From contig JASJZH010000006.1 of NCBI GenBank assembly GCA_037178975.1, forward strand, positions 2,108,001 to 2,172,000: a stretch of 64,000 nt of DNA, given 5' to 3'. Each line of letters begins with the position of its first letter. The first letter of the stretch is position 1. The position numbers were made by a program, and so were the translations under genes. The DNA comes from Oscheius tipulae (Eukaryota; Nematoda; Chromadorea; Rhabditida; Rhabditidae). Shown one piece after another: positions 24,700-35,500 of this stretch. The notes under the pieces were generated by a model. It was not told the origin of the DNA. It ran no database searches and worked only from the letters and a program-made list of their open reading frames with translations.

Positions 24700-27600
24700 A
24701 TGAGGCTGCTGCTGCCCTTGTCCATCTGCATTCTCTTCAGGCAAGAAGGTATATGTGTTGTTTTGCTAGCGGAAGAGGATAATGTGTCTGGCGGTGGGCA
24801 GAGAATGGGATCTGAAGTCGCGGTTTGGTGTCAAATATCTCCTGGGCGGGGTTTATTCCGTAAGTTCATATCCGATGATTTGCAGCTGATGGCTCCGATG
24901 ATGAAGAACGTCTCATGTCTGACCTTTTTCGCGGTTATAACAATCTTATCCAGGTAGGAACAGTTTCTATGCGCTTTTTTAAGCTTACTTTAGCCAGTCA
25001 GACACATTAATGAAACTCCGACCATTGTTAAAGTTGCTCTACAACTCGCTCTCTTGATCAATGTGGACGAAAAAGAACAGATTATGCATACTAACGTGTG
25101 GTTGACCCTGGTAAAAACTTTTGTTTTGCAGCCTTCAATAAAGTTTTAGATGTGGCATGATTTTCAAATGAAGTGGAATCCGGTCAACTATGGCGAAATC
25201 AAACAGATTCGAGTTTCACCGGACAAAGTATGGCTCCCAGATCTGGTTCTCTTTAACAAGTAAGACCTGCATAGCCTGTGGTAAAGTAGATGATTCCAGT
25301 GCTGATGGTAACTTTGAAGTGTCCTTCATGTGCAACGTGGTTATTGGATATCAAGGAAACATGTTATGGGTACCACCAGCTATCTACAAGAGCAGTTGTA
25401 TCATAGGTAGAACAGTATACTTTTACTCATTTTGTCATTTTAGATGTTGAATTTTTCCCTTTCGACGAGCAAGTCTGTACACTGGTCTTTGGCTCTTGGA
25501 CGGTAAGTACTCATTTAGCCCGGTCTCAGATAGTTTTCAGTATAACGAAAGCGAGATAAAGCTGGAGTTTGCTAATGCGGAGCTAATAGATCTTGCGGAA
25601 TATGTGGCCTCTTCTATCTGGGATCTCATAGATGCTCCGGCCTCGTTGGTCAACAAACGAAGCCAGATCGAGTTTCAAATCAGGATAAGAAGGAAGACTC
25701 TGTTTTACACTGTAGTGCTAATTATTCCAACGTGGGTATTTTTCCGTCAATTCGGTTAGGTAACTTTTCAGGGTTCTTATGTCGTTCCTGTCAATGTCAG
25801 TATTGTTTCTACCTACTGACTCGACAGAAAAAATAACTCTGACTATCTCCGTACTGCTTTCCATCGTGGTGTTCTTACTGCTTGTCTCCAAAATTTTACC
25901 CCCAACTTCGTCGACAATACCGTTAATGGCAAAGTGAGTTAGATTTGAACCAGTGCATCGTTTTTTGCAAGATTGTCAGTTTTAAGCAGTATCTGAACTT
26001 TTAAGAATAAACTGCAGATAGCCACTGTGGGAAATGCAAACGAGGTTCCCGTAGTTTTTATTTCTGCGAAATAGCCCCTAAAGTTGAATCTGCCACTTAG
26101 AAAAAATAGAAGAAGTTGGCATACTTATCAAACTAGGCCTTATTTCCTCACTTCTTTTGTTGACATAGCTATCAATCAAAACGTCAGTAATCCATCAAGA
26201 TAGCAGTGCAATTGCAGTTGGAAATGTCTCTTCAATCTAGAGCTTTCAGGTATCTGCTGCTCACGTTTGTTCTCAATGTCATCACCATTCTTGTCACGGT
26301 CATCATTATCAATATTTACCATCGTGGACCCACAACTCACAGAATGCCCAGATGGGTGAGAACTGTGTTTATCGAGGTAATATTAATGGTTTACTGCTTC
26401 AGCAAAGATTTACAGACTCTTCCAAGACTGATGTGCATGAAAAGTCCGAAATCAGCCTCGAGGAAACTGCAGCAAGCAAGAGCCAAAAGAACCTTCACCC
26501 AGCTTCCAGGTCTGGGTGCGTTTGCTTTGAACCAGTCCGGCCATCACCCTCTATGCCCATCTCACGAGACGAAGTAGGAAACACGAAACTTTTCTCAATC
26601 AGTTTTCAGATTGAAGAACGGCGTGGCTCCAGTCGCAGAGATTGTGCGTGACCCTACGACGGCAGCCTTTTATCCATTGTCAGCTGACGCGATTAAAGCA
26701 CTGGACGCTATTGAATACATTACGGAATATCTTAAAGAAGAGGAGGAGTATAAAATTGTGAGCCATAATTTCGTACCGGGTAGACAACTACTTATATCTT
26801 ATCTTTTGAAAAGCTCATTAACAAGTCAAACCATTCTAAAGATTGCGTTGAACTTGCAAGAAACATTGCTTAAAGCGAGTGTCCGGAGCTTTTTTGCTCT
26901 ATTTTGCCTGTATTTTCAACATGTCTCGACAGGTTAAGTTATTCTAGACGAGTGCACTCTTGGTTTCGCAATGTAAGGAAGCGACGAGTGCTTCAGCAAA
27001 ATTTTTTTTTTGATGCTAGAGAACTTTAGCTAAGTAACGCTTCATGAAAGCATACAAAGGGGCATATGCGTTTGTATCGCCAAGGGAACTTCTTCTGTTG
27101 TCATAGTAAGCTATTTTCCTATCAGTTTTTCATTGGTTCTGTAGATGAAGAATACACTTTGCCATGTTTGTGAAGAAAATCGGGACCGCCTCCATGATTT
27201 TCCAAGAGAGCCGGACATTGCCAGAGCATGGGCTTACAGTCTCGAGTGGACGAGCAAATTCGACAGTTACGTGTCTAAAGGAAAAATGAAGTTCTGGCTG
27301 AAACCGACTACTCTGTGAAAGAGCTAGTAACAGATCATCATCGGGCAGTATTCGCGACCGTCAAGGAAGACTTTCCAGCTCTCAAGCATACTTCCGACAA
27401 GTGGCACGACACTCGTAACTTCTGGAGGAAGTATTGGCCCAAAATGAAGCTGCAGAAGAATTCCAATCTGGCTCGGATTTTTGATAGGCTCTACAATTGG
27501 CTCTGGATCGCGATTACTCGCGCAGATGGAAACCATGAACTCCTCAAGGAACTTATCCAGTCGTCTGTTTATCATCTACAGGGACGGCATCACTATCCGG

Positions 27601-29048
27601 GAAAATTCAAGTGAGTACCATAGAAACACTTTTTCTATTCATATCCTGTTAGACACATCGCAGGGTGCTCCCATGGCCCCGTCGATTGCAGAAAGTTCTA
27701 TTTGGATCCCATAACCGATGCGGCTCAAATTGCTACCTTGGAGGAGATGGTCAATGACCGCAACTTTTTGGAGAGCCTGAAGACCGTATCGCCACGTCAT
27801 GCCACTTCGTCTCTCGAAATATTCCACAGCATGACCACCAATATCTACTTGCCGAAAAATCACTTTTTCGATAAGGAGAGCAGCGAGCATTTTATGCGTC
27901 TCGCTGTCCTTCATAACAACGAGTACGCAATCGAGAAGTTCAAGGAGCGGCAGGACCGTCAAGTGTATGCTGAATCTTTTCCAACTGTTAGGAAATTCTC
28001 TCGCACCAGAAAGCAGTACTTCGAATACAAACAATACGAGCGCCCTACAAATGACTGGAAGAAGTCTATCGTCCAAGGAGTTCGAAAAAGTTACGCCAAT
28101 AATGGAGCCAGCTTTTGATCTCGAAGGCGTGTTCCAAAATATGAATAAACAGTTATAGTAAACCGTCTGTATTGTTGTTATTTATAGCTTCGATGCAGAA
28201 GTTCGTTTCACAAAACGAAAGCAAACTGTGTTTGACTTGTCAAAAAGCGCGTGACTTGTCGAGACAAGGCTGACAAGTACTGCCGAGAAAGCTTCTCGGC
28301 AAATGGTAACTTTTGTTCTGGGGCAGCAACTTTGCGGGCTTATATTTCGGTGATAATCGATGATACAACAAAAAAGAGGTACACCTCCGTAATCAGCGCG
28401 TTTTTCTCTACAAGACCCATATTAAAACACATAGTCGAAAAAAATCTCCGGACACTCGCTTTAAGTGGTGGTAGTACAAACAAGTAAATTAAAGTATCTC
28501 TCTGCTTCAAGCAGTATAGCTAGCGGGTGTTACCTGAGGAGCCAAGTAACGGGGCGTGAATGTTACAAAATAGCCTAAGCTTAGGAACACTTTTGCGTCG
28601 TAACAGGCTAATTTAAATTTACCGGCCTTTAAGTAAGATAGGGCTGAGTCGGGGATCGAACTTGGTACTCTTAGATTGATGCTTGCGCCACCTGGCACTG
28701 CCCCAATAGCTTTACTTCGTAGCAAGCTCCTACCAATTTACTGACACAGACACAGTTTAGTGTTTAAAACAAACCAAACAACGTGTAATCTATATTCACA
28801 GAACTATTTTTTTAGCACCGAGAAGACTGGAAGTTCGTGGCGATCATTCTGGATAGGTTGCTGCTTTATGTGAGTCGAGGCAAGCTTGCGTGCACGTCCC
28901 ATTTCAGGTCTTTTTCGCTGTGACGTTAGGTGGCACGTGTGGTATACTGCTCAGTGCCCCGAATGTGTTCAACCAGATCGACCAAGCGAAGGTACTCGAT
29001 CATCTTCGTGCCGTTTACAAAAACGGCGGAGCTGCGGCAACCGAATGA
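24700..29048 (+). CDS. UNC-29-like nicotinic acetylcholine receptor subunit, copy 1
   Basis: Start ATG 24700, stop TGA 29046-29048. Exons: 24700-24748, 24886-24953, 24994-25110, 25150-25259, 25300-25406, 25444-25502, 25541-25731, 25772-25933, 26250-26376, 26416-26573, 26610-26757, 28816-28869, 28908-29048; 496 aa. Signal peptide [13 protein letters not shown]; ligand-binding domain with Cys-loop [15 protein letters not shown]; four membrane spans (M2 region [16 protein letters not shown]); large M3-M4 loop; last span [13 protein letters not shown]. Loop C lacks the vicinal cysteine pair, so this is a non-alpha subunit, closest to nematode UNC-29 of the levamisole-gated muscle channel (family knowledge). 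A 2058-nt intron (26758-28815) contains a transposase-derived relic and a tRNA-like relic; all others are short. It lacks the intron found in copies 2 and 3 after QVRIR and has one 60 bp further on. Confidence 0.9.
27145..28115 (+). pseudogene. Decayed THAP/transposase-derived sequence nested in a receptor intron
   Basis: It begins after an acceptor with a THAP-like start: CHVC, then [18 protein letters not shown], which resembles the zinc-binding and HxFP part of THAP domains. That frame ends at a stop near 27318. A different frame continues with [31 protein letters not shown], a GTGAGT...TTAG intron (27612-27657 approx.), [16 protein letters not shown], and [11 protein letters not shown], ending at 28115. 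This order (H..D.WH, cysteine/histidine motif, SSLE, LAxxHNN) is what I recall of the large THAP-associated/transposase-like proteins of animals. The frame break and the missing middle indicate a relic, though a spliced domesticated gene is possible. It lies wholly inside intron 11 of the surrounding receptor gene, on the same strand. Confidence 0.55.
28500..28705 (-). repeat. tRNA-like (SINE-like) relic
   Basis: On the minus strand a pol III A-box-like TGCCAGGTGG (about 28688-28697) precedes a B-box-like AGTTCGATCCC (about 28650-28660) at a tRNA-like distance. The T-stem does not pair properly, so this is not a functional tRNA. A tRNA-derived SINE head followed by about 150 bp of unrelated body is the likeliest reading. 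It lies in the same 2-kb intron as the transposase relic. Confidence 0.35.
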
Positions 29049-29452
29049 ATTTGCTTTTTTGTTGTGCTTGTATCAAAGTGCGGGTAATAAACATTTCACT
29101 GTCGTTCTTGAACTTATGTGAGTACGTAGTCATTACGTTCGTACCTACAAAGATTGATGTGAGTTTATTGTTTGCTGTTTAATGGACCCTTTTAGGATGC
29201 ATGCTCTCTTGACCAAGAAACTCCAGCAGGTTCTCTTTTTCTATAATTTTTTCTGTTTTCCACTCACTCTTCCCTCTTCCTCACACTGCTCCTCCTTAGT
29301 TCTTTCCCTCTGTTACTCCCTCACCTTAACGTTGTCTTTTTTCTAGTTATCTCATTGCCACCTCCCCCAGGTCGTAACATAACTTTTTCAGTATGACATC
29401 TGTTCCTCGGTGGAATCCATTCCCCTCCTAGTGTCAACTCAACAGATTCAAG
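29049..29452. promoter_or_regulatory. Intergenic, pyrimidine-rich upstream region of receptor copy 2
   Basis: The plus strand from about 29220 to 29440 is strongly C/T-biased (for example ctcttccctcttcctcacac). A similar C/T-rich block precedes copy 3. Position suggests promoter or outron sequence; no specific factor site is recognised. Confidence 0.4.
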
Positions 29453-31569
29453 ATGGTGCGTCTCGCACCTTTCACCTTCTGCTCCCTGCTGTTCTATGCG
29501 CCGGAAGTTCTCACGTCAGATGATGAAGAAAGATTGATGATGGATGTCTTCAGAGGGTACAACTATCTAATTCAGGTAATGAGAATGTTTCAACACAATA
29601 TATTGTTTTTCAGCCTGTTCGAAACATCAGCGAGACACCTCTCATTGTGAAAATAGCTCTACAATTGGTATTGCTCATCAACGTAGACGAGAAAGATCAA
29701 ATTATGCATACTAACGTCTGGCTTACTCTGGTAAGTCTTTAATTCATGAAGAAGAAAATATTCCCAGAAATGGCATGATTTTCAAATGAAGTGGAATCCG
29801 GTCAACTACGGAGAAATCAAGCAAATTCGAGTCTCTCCTGACAAAGTCTGGCTTCCTGATATCGTTCTCTTTAACAAGTAAGTTTGAGACATTCTAAACA
29901 AGAAAGTTTCAGTGCCGACGGTAACTATGAAGTGTCATTTATGTGCAATGTTGTTATCGGACACCAAGGAGACATGCTCTGGGTTCCGCCAGCCATTTAC
30001 AAAAGCAGTTGCATCATTGGTGAGATTCAACTATCAGTTGTCCAACTTTCAATTAGATGTGGAGTTCTTCCCCTTCGACGAGCAGGTGTGCACACTCGTT
30101 TTCGGGTCATGGACGGTGAGTTATGAGAGCAATAATCATTAACTAGTCGTTCAGTACAATGAGAACGAGATCAAGTTGGAGTTTGAACAGGCAGAGTACG
30201 TAGATTTGTCGGAATATGCACCTTCCTCGATTTGGGATGTGATAGATGCTCCAGCTTCACTCGTTTACAAACGAAGTAGAATCGAGTTCCAAGTAAGAAT
30301 ACGGTACCAGTTTCTGTCTGTTCTCGTGAGTCAAGAAAGTTCAGAAGGAAAACACTATTCTATACTGTCGTTCTCATTATTCCAACTGTCTTGATGGCAT
30401 TTCTCAGCATGGCTGTGTTTTTTCTTCCAACTGATTCTACTGAAAAAATCACTCTCACTATTTCCGTCCTTCTTTCTATCGTGGTCTTTCTTCTACTGGT
30501 TTCCAAAATTCTTCCTCCTACCTCTTCTACTATACCTCTCATGGCCAAGTAGTGAAAAGTCTTAATACTTTTCAATAATCTTTTAGATATCTCCTGCTCA
30601 CTTTTGTTCTGAACTGCATTACTATTCTCATAACCGTCATTGTGATCAACTTCTATTTCCGAAGCCCGAGAACCCATAGGATGCCAAACTGGGTTCGGAC
30701 AGTTTTTCTGGAAGTTCTGCCAAGATTTATGTGCATGAGAAAGCCGAAGTCGATCTCTAGAAAGCTGCAAGAGGTAGGGCTCGTTCTTGGATTACGCTGT
30801 CGATGGAAAACTGACAACTGCTTTATTGAAGCTCTTCGAGGTTAGGAAAATGATGCGTTTTTAAGGCAGATAGCCAGCGAGTGATCCAATCATGTTCAAT
30901 GTCATACGTGCGCCTTATGTCTAAACTATGGCAGCCCACAAATCAAGGAACACCGCAGACTTTTGCGATAAAAACACAATTGAATATGGCAAAACAATGT
31001 TGATAAGCAAGACTTTATTTGTAGGCACGCAAAGCCAAGAAGAACATTGCTGAGTTGCCAGGACTGGGCGAATTCTCTCTGAAAGCTACGGGACATCATC
31101 CTTTCTGTCCATCTGCAGATGACAGGTTTGGGCATTGTCATTCTGGCAACAAATATTGCAGAACTGCCAAAATGTACAATCCTTCATACGGAATCGACAG
31201 TGCCGCAGCATCGTACCTACCTCTCTCTCCAGAAGGACTGAAAGCTTTGGATGCCATCGAATACATTACTGAACACCTAAAGCAGGACGAGGAGTACAAG
31301 ATTGTAAGGCTTTTTCATAAGACTGATCTTACTTTTACAGTATCGGGATGACTGGAAATTTGTCGCAATGTTGATAGACCGGATGTTACTATACGTAAAT
31401 CTCAGTAGAAGTTTTAATCAAAGAGTACATTTAGCTCTTTTTCGCTATTACAGTAGGTGGAACGTGTGGAATCCTGCTCAGTGCTCCTAATGTTTTCAAT
31501 CAAATCGACCAGCGGAAACTTCTCGAGCAGCTGAAAAACATGTACAAAAGTGGCGGTTCCGAAGTCTGA
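29453..31569 (+). CDS. UNC-29-like nicotinic acetylcholine receptor subunit, copy 2
   Basis: ATG 29453, stop TGA 31567-31569. Exons: 29453-29575, 29614-29730, 29768-29877, 29913-30019, 30057-30115, 30155-30303, 30345-30548, 30587-30773, 31025-31303, 31341-31394, 31435-31569; 507 aa. Signal peptide [20 protein letters not shown] in a first exon that corresponds to two exons of copies 1 and 3. Cys-loop [15 protein letters not shown], no vicinal cysteines in loop C ([16 protein letters not shown]), M2 [16 protein letters not shown], and the final span LFFAITVGG. The M3-M4 loop differs from its neighbours: it carries an extra intron of 251 nt after KLQE and a Cys/Tyr-containing insert ([18 protein letters not shown]). 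Exons 4-6 with their two introns are identical to those of copy 3. AATAAA 31595-31600. Confidence 0.92.
29911..30301 (+). repeat. 391-bp perfect duplicate in receptor copy 2 (partner 32437-32827)
   Basis: Read base by base, 29911-30301 and 32437-32827 are identical, including two introns (30020-30056 and 30116-30154 in this copy). Identity begins at the AG of an acceptor and ends one codon before an exon end. Flanking exons of the two genes differ at many synonymous sites and in intron sequence. Confidence 0.95.
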
Positions 31570-31937
31570 ATTGTGCCTACAACTATCCGGGTCGAATAAA
31601 ACTTTTTGTCATAAGCTTTCATTAAAAATGAGCTTGCGTAAGTTTGTGTAAAACGTGTGACTTGTTCAACTTTCAGGCTGCTTTGATCCTCGCTTATGAT
31701 GTGGTGTCTTCTTTCCTGTCTTTAACGCTTTTTCCCTGCCATTCCCCTTTCTCATATACTCACACAACGTGTTATGAGTCGATCAATCATATTTTACACT
31801 ACTCGCCTCGGCTCTTCACAGCCTGGCCCGCTTTCCAGCTCTCACTCTATCGCTCATTCTTGCTCCTTCTTGTTCTCGGGTTGCGATAATCGTGTCTTTG
31901 TTCAGATACCAATGCTTTTCCTCAAGACGATCTCAAT
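31570..31937. promoter_or_regulatory. Intergenic region upstream of receptor copy 3
   Basis: Only about 370 bp separate the stop of copy 2 from the start of copy 3. The block 31690-31890 is C/T-rich like that before copy 2. Spacing is rather long for a classical nematode operon (about 100 bp), so separate promoters are likely, but not proven. Confidence 0.4.
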
Positions 31938-33858
31938 ATGAGGCTGTTAACGCTTTTCTGCTCGTATCTAAGCTTAGTGTGGAATGGTTGGTTCACCAGA
32001 GCTTTTGCCTAACTAAAAAGTGTTCAGTAACTGGATCCGATGATGAGGAACGGCTTATGATTGATATTTTTAAAGGCTACAACTCTTTGATACAGGTACA
32101 AAATAACAAGATTTCTAATGCTAAGCTTACAGCCTGTTCGCAACATCAGTGAAACACCACTCATTGTCAAAGTTGCTTTGCAGCTGGTCTTATTGATCAA
32201 TGTCGATGAGAAAGACCAGATAATGCATACCAATGTTTGGTTGACACTTGTAAGAACTTGTATTTTTGAGCAACTCTCTTACTCCCTATTCAGAAATGGC
32301 ATGACTTTCAAATGAGATGGAATCCCGTAAACTATGGTGAAATCAAACAGATTCGGGTCTCTCCTGACAAAGTTTGGTTGCCAGACATTGTACTTTTCAA
32401 CAAGTAACTTCGTTTATTACAGAAAATGAACATTTTAGTGCCGACGGTAACTATGAAGTGTCATTTATGTGCAATGTTGTTATCGGACACCAAGGAGACA
32501 TGCTCTGGGTTCCGCCAGCCATTTACAAAAGCAGTTGCATCATTGGTGAGATTCAACTATCAGTTGTCCAACTTTCAATTAGATGTGGAGTTCTTCCCCT
32601 TCGACGAGCAGGTGTGCACACTCGTTTTCGGGTCATGGACGGTGAGTTATGAGAGCAATAATCATTAACTAGTCGTTCAGTACAATGAGAACGAGATCAA
32701 GTTGGAGTTTGAACAGGCAGAGTACGTAGATTTGTCGGAATATGCACCTTCCTCGATTTGGGATGTGATAGATGCTCCAGCTTCACTCGTTTACAAACGA
32801 AGTAGAATCGAGTTCCAAGTAAGAATAAGGTACGGAATTTGTTTTTTCTTTCGATCAATGCTATGCAGACGGAAAACATTGTTCTATACTGTCGTTCTGA
32901 TCATTCCTACAGTATTAATGGCATTCCTCAGCATGGCTGTATTCTATCTGCCAACTGATTCCACCGAGAAAATTACTCTTATCATATCCGTCTTGCTTTC
33001 AATCGTAGTTTTCTTACTGCTGGTATCAAAGATTCTACCTCCTACCTCCTCGACCATACCTCTCATGGCCAAGTAAATGTATATCATTGCTAAAGCAGTC
33101 GTTCTTTTCAGATATCTTCTTCTGACTTTTGTGCTCAATGTCATAACCATTCTGGCTACCATAATCACTATCAATGTATACTTCCGTAGTCCAACTACTC
33201 ATCGAATGCCTCACTGGGTCAGGGTTGTTTTTTTAGAGGCAAGTAACTATTTCTATGCAGTCACCATTCGATTGTAGTACATGCCTCACTTGATGTGCAT
33301 GAAGAAACCAAAGTCATCGACCAAAAAACACCAGCAAGAAGTAAAATCGAAGACGGTTGCTCAAGTACCAGGCTTGGGAAACTTCTCTCTTAATCCGCCA
33401 ACACACCATCCGTATTGTCCATCAGCTGATGAGAAGTTAGTTTAGCTTATCTACACAGATAGTGTTCCTAGAAATGTGTCCTGTAAGGTTCTGCACACCG
33501 AGACCGACGATATACACAGAGATCCTACAACGACAATGTTCTATCCTCTGTCGGCCGATGCTCTTAAAGCCATCAGTGCTATCGAATACATAACCGAACA
33601 TCTGAAGAAGGACGAAGAGTTCAAAATGTACAGAGATGATTGGAAGTTTGTGGGAATGATACTTGATCGACTTCTTTTATATGTAAGCAGTCTATACTAA
33701 CCTTCCAAAAAGAGTTTCAGGTATTTTTTGCCATCACACTGGGAGGCACTCTGGGCATTTTACTCAGTGCTCCAAACGTTTTCAACCAGACGGATCAACG
33801 GAAAGTTCTCGAACATTTGATCACCATGTACAAAAACGGCGGATCAGCCGCAAACTGA
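31938..33858 (+). CDS. UNC-29-like nicotinic acetylcholine receptor subunit, copy 3
   Basis: ATG 31938, chosen because a 49-nt first exon ending at 31986 gives MRLLTLFCSYLSLVWN, with the same length and phase as copy 1 exon 1. Other exons: 32028-32095, 32133-32249, 32294-32403, 32439-32545, 32583-32641, 32681-32829, 32869-33072, 33112-33238, 33278-33435, 33472-33682, 33721-33858; 498 aa. The same landmarks as its neighbours are present: Cys-loop, non-alpha loop C, four spans, final span VFFAITLGG. The intron at 33239 begins GCAAGT, a GC-AG intron. No intron interrupts the MYRDDW segment, unlike copies 1 and 2. AATAAA 33924-33929. A longer, unspliced start at 31892 is open but would give no signal peptide. 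Confidence 0.92.
32437..32827 (+). repeat. 391-bp perfect duplicate in receptor copy 3 (partner 29911-30301)
   Basis: Second copy of the tract, offset by 2526 bp. It covers the exons encoding the Cys-loop through loop C, so the converted block is most of the ligand-binding core. Confidence 0.95.
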
Positions 33859-34063
33859 ACTTATATCAGAGTGTTGCTCACTGCCACGGGTTTTTAAAAG
33901 AAGCTTGGCTCCACAGAATGGAGAATAAATTGATTGTTGTGATCTCATACTGTTGCTCAAATTGTATGGATAGTCCAAAACCTGAATAATGCACCAAAAC
34001 AGACAAAGGTTTATTGCATACAAGTTATGAGTTAGCCTCACCATTAGTAAAAAAAAAGAGCCT

Positions 34064-35500
34064 CTATGTTTCATACATAGCCATGTATGACTTATAGAAG
34101 TAGTGTCTCTGAACTTCTGCCCTGAATTGTTCAAAACAGGGCCAAGGAGTATAGGGAAAATCAGTTATGCTGTTAGAATACCTCAGTTGGCGGGGATTTC
34201 TGATTATTTCGTAGGTCAAATGCACAATCATGTTTGGAGAATCAGGATGCCAGACAATTTGACAAAAGAGAACAAGAGGAGCAGGAAAATAGTAACTAAA
34301 ATGAGCAACTGAGGCGATAGCTGTAACTGATTCTGTGAGACGTACTTCATTCTCTCCTGTCCCGTAAGAGATTGTTCTGCTTTGTCGTTCCAACATCTGC
34401 AGTTCGATGAGTTGAAGAATTTGCCCTGGTGTGACGTCTCCGCTGACATTCACCTTCACAGCTAATCTTCGGAGTTTTAGCCTGTCTTCCAGGGTAGATC
34501 GAGGCCTGTAGGGATGGTGCTTGTCCTTCACTTCTCGTAGCAACTGAAATTGTAATTTATCGATCATGAACTCTCTTACACGGATTAAAGAATAGATCAA
34601 GTGACCAGTGTCATTGTATCCTTTTGTTCTTGCCTCAAAGCCAAGAAAGGGATGGGAAAGCCCCAGTCGACCGTCATCAAACTTATCAGCAAGAACTTTC
34701 AGGCTGATCTGAAAATGGGATCTGATTTTGGACATACGATGTGTTAAAACTAAAGCTAACAATCAAAGTAGGGGAAATAAAAATTAAAAGTGGTCTTCAC
34801 TCACCAAGCCACGGTTAGAGTATCTAAGTGCCGTTGGAACTGTCATCTTCTTGGCATTGACGTCTCTTCCAATGTTGAAGTTCAATTTTTCCTGCCGTTC
34901 TCCTTCCACATTGCAATAGAACTCGTTGAACTGGAGCTTGTACTTTTCCATCATCTGTAACACGTAAACGAGGACTGTAGCAGTGATCTTTCGGCAATCA
35001 GCATCTGCCTGAAAAACCTTTGTGACAAAATATTACATAGACTCGCCTGGGTAGCTCTGTCTACCTTAACTTCCAGAAGTCTCAGCTTGCGGCCATCGAA
35101 GGGTAGCATGACAGAATCCAAACCCTTGAACTGATCACCGAGTTTTTGTTTTAAATTGATATTCACTACAATTTGAAGCGGATGTTGCTATAAAAGGTGC
35201 TGAACATAACGATTTAAAGCTGTCCAACCTCCACTTTGACTGGCACTGGATGAGGAAAACATCTGCTTCTCACGAAAATCGCCATTGTTCCATCTCCTTG
35301 TAGAAGACTTGGTCGCTGACAGTCTAGCCATATGTTATGCAACCATTTGGTAGAAACCATGAATTCGACGTAGGTGACATCGTCTACCTGAAATAGTAAT
35401 AGTGCACAAGGAAATAATGGTAAAGCTATACCTTTTTCAGGATTGACGCTATTAGTTCTACTTTCAAGTTTGTTATGTTTAAGTTAGTTATAAGGACCAT
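34064..35500 (-). CDS. Unrecognised protein of about 360 aa, convergent with the receptor cluster
   Basis: Likely ATG at 35500-35498 (MVLITNLNITNLKVELI), stop at 34064. Exons I can support (minus): 35500-35432, 35387-35274, one ending at 35065 whose start lies near 35113-35150, 35008-34805, 34708-34580, 34543-34064. The junction between exons 2 and 3 is not resolved: two acceptors fit poorly in phase. Characteristic segments are VTYVEFMVSTKWLHNIW, MLPFDGRKLRLLEVK, YNDTGHLIYSLI and NVSGDVTPGQILQLIELQ. A 36-nt intron (34544-34579) has no stop and keeps frame. No signal peptide; no family recognised. The stop is about 200 bp from the stop of receptor copy 3, tail to tail. Confidence 0.65.

Noticed and set aside
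31892-32095. Unspliced start for receptor copy 3
   Set aside because: It gives no signal peptide, whereas the 49-nt exon starting at 31938 matches copy 1 in length, phase and character.
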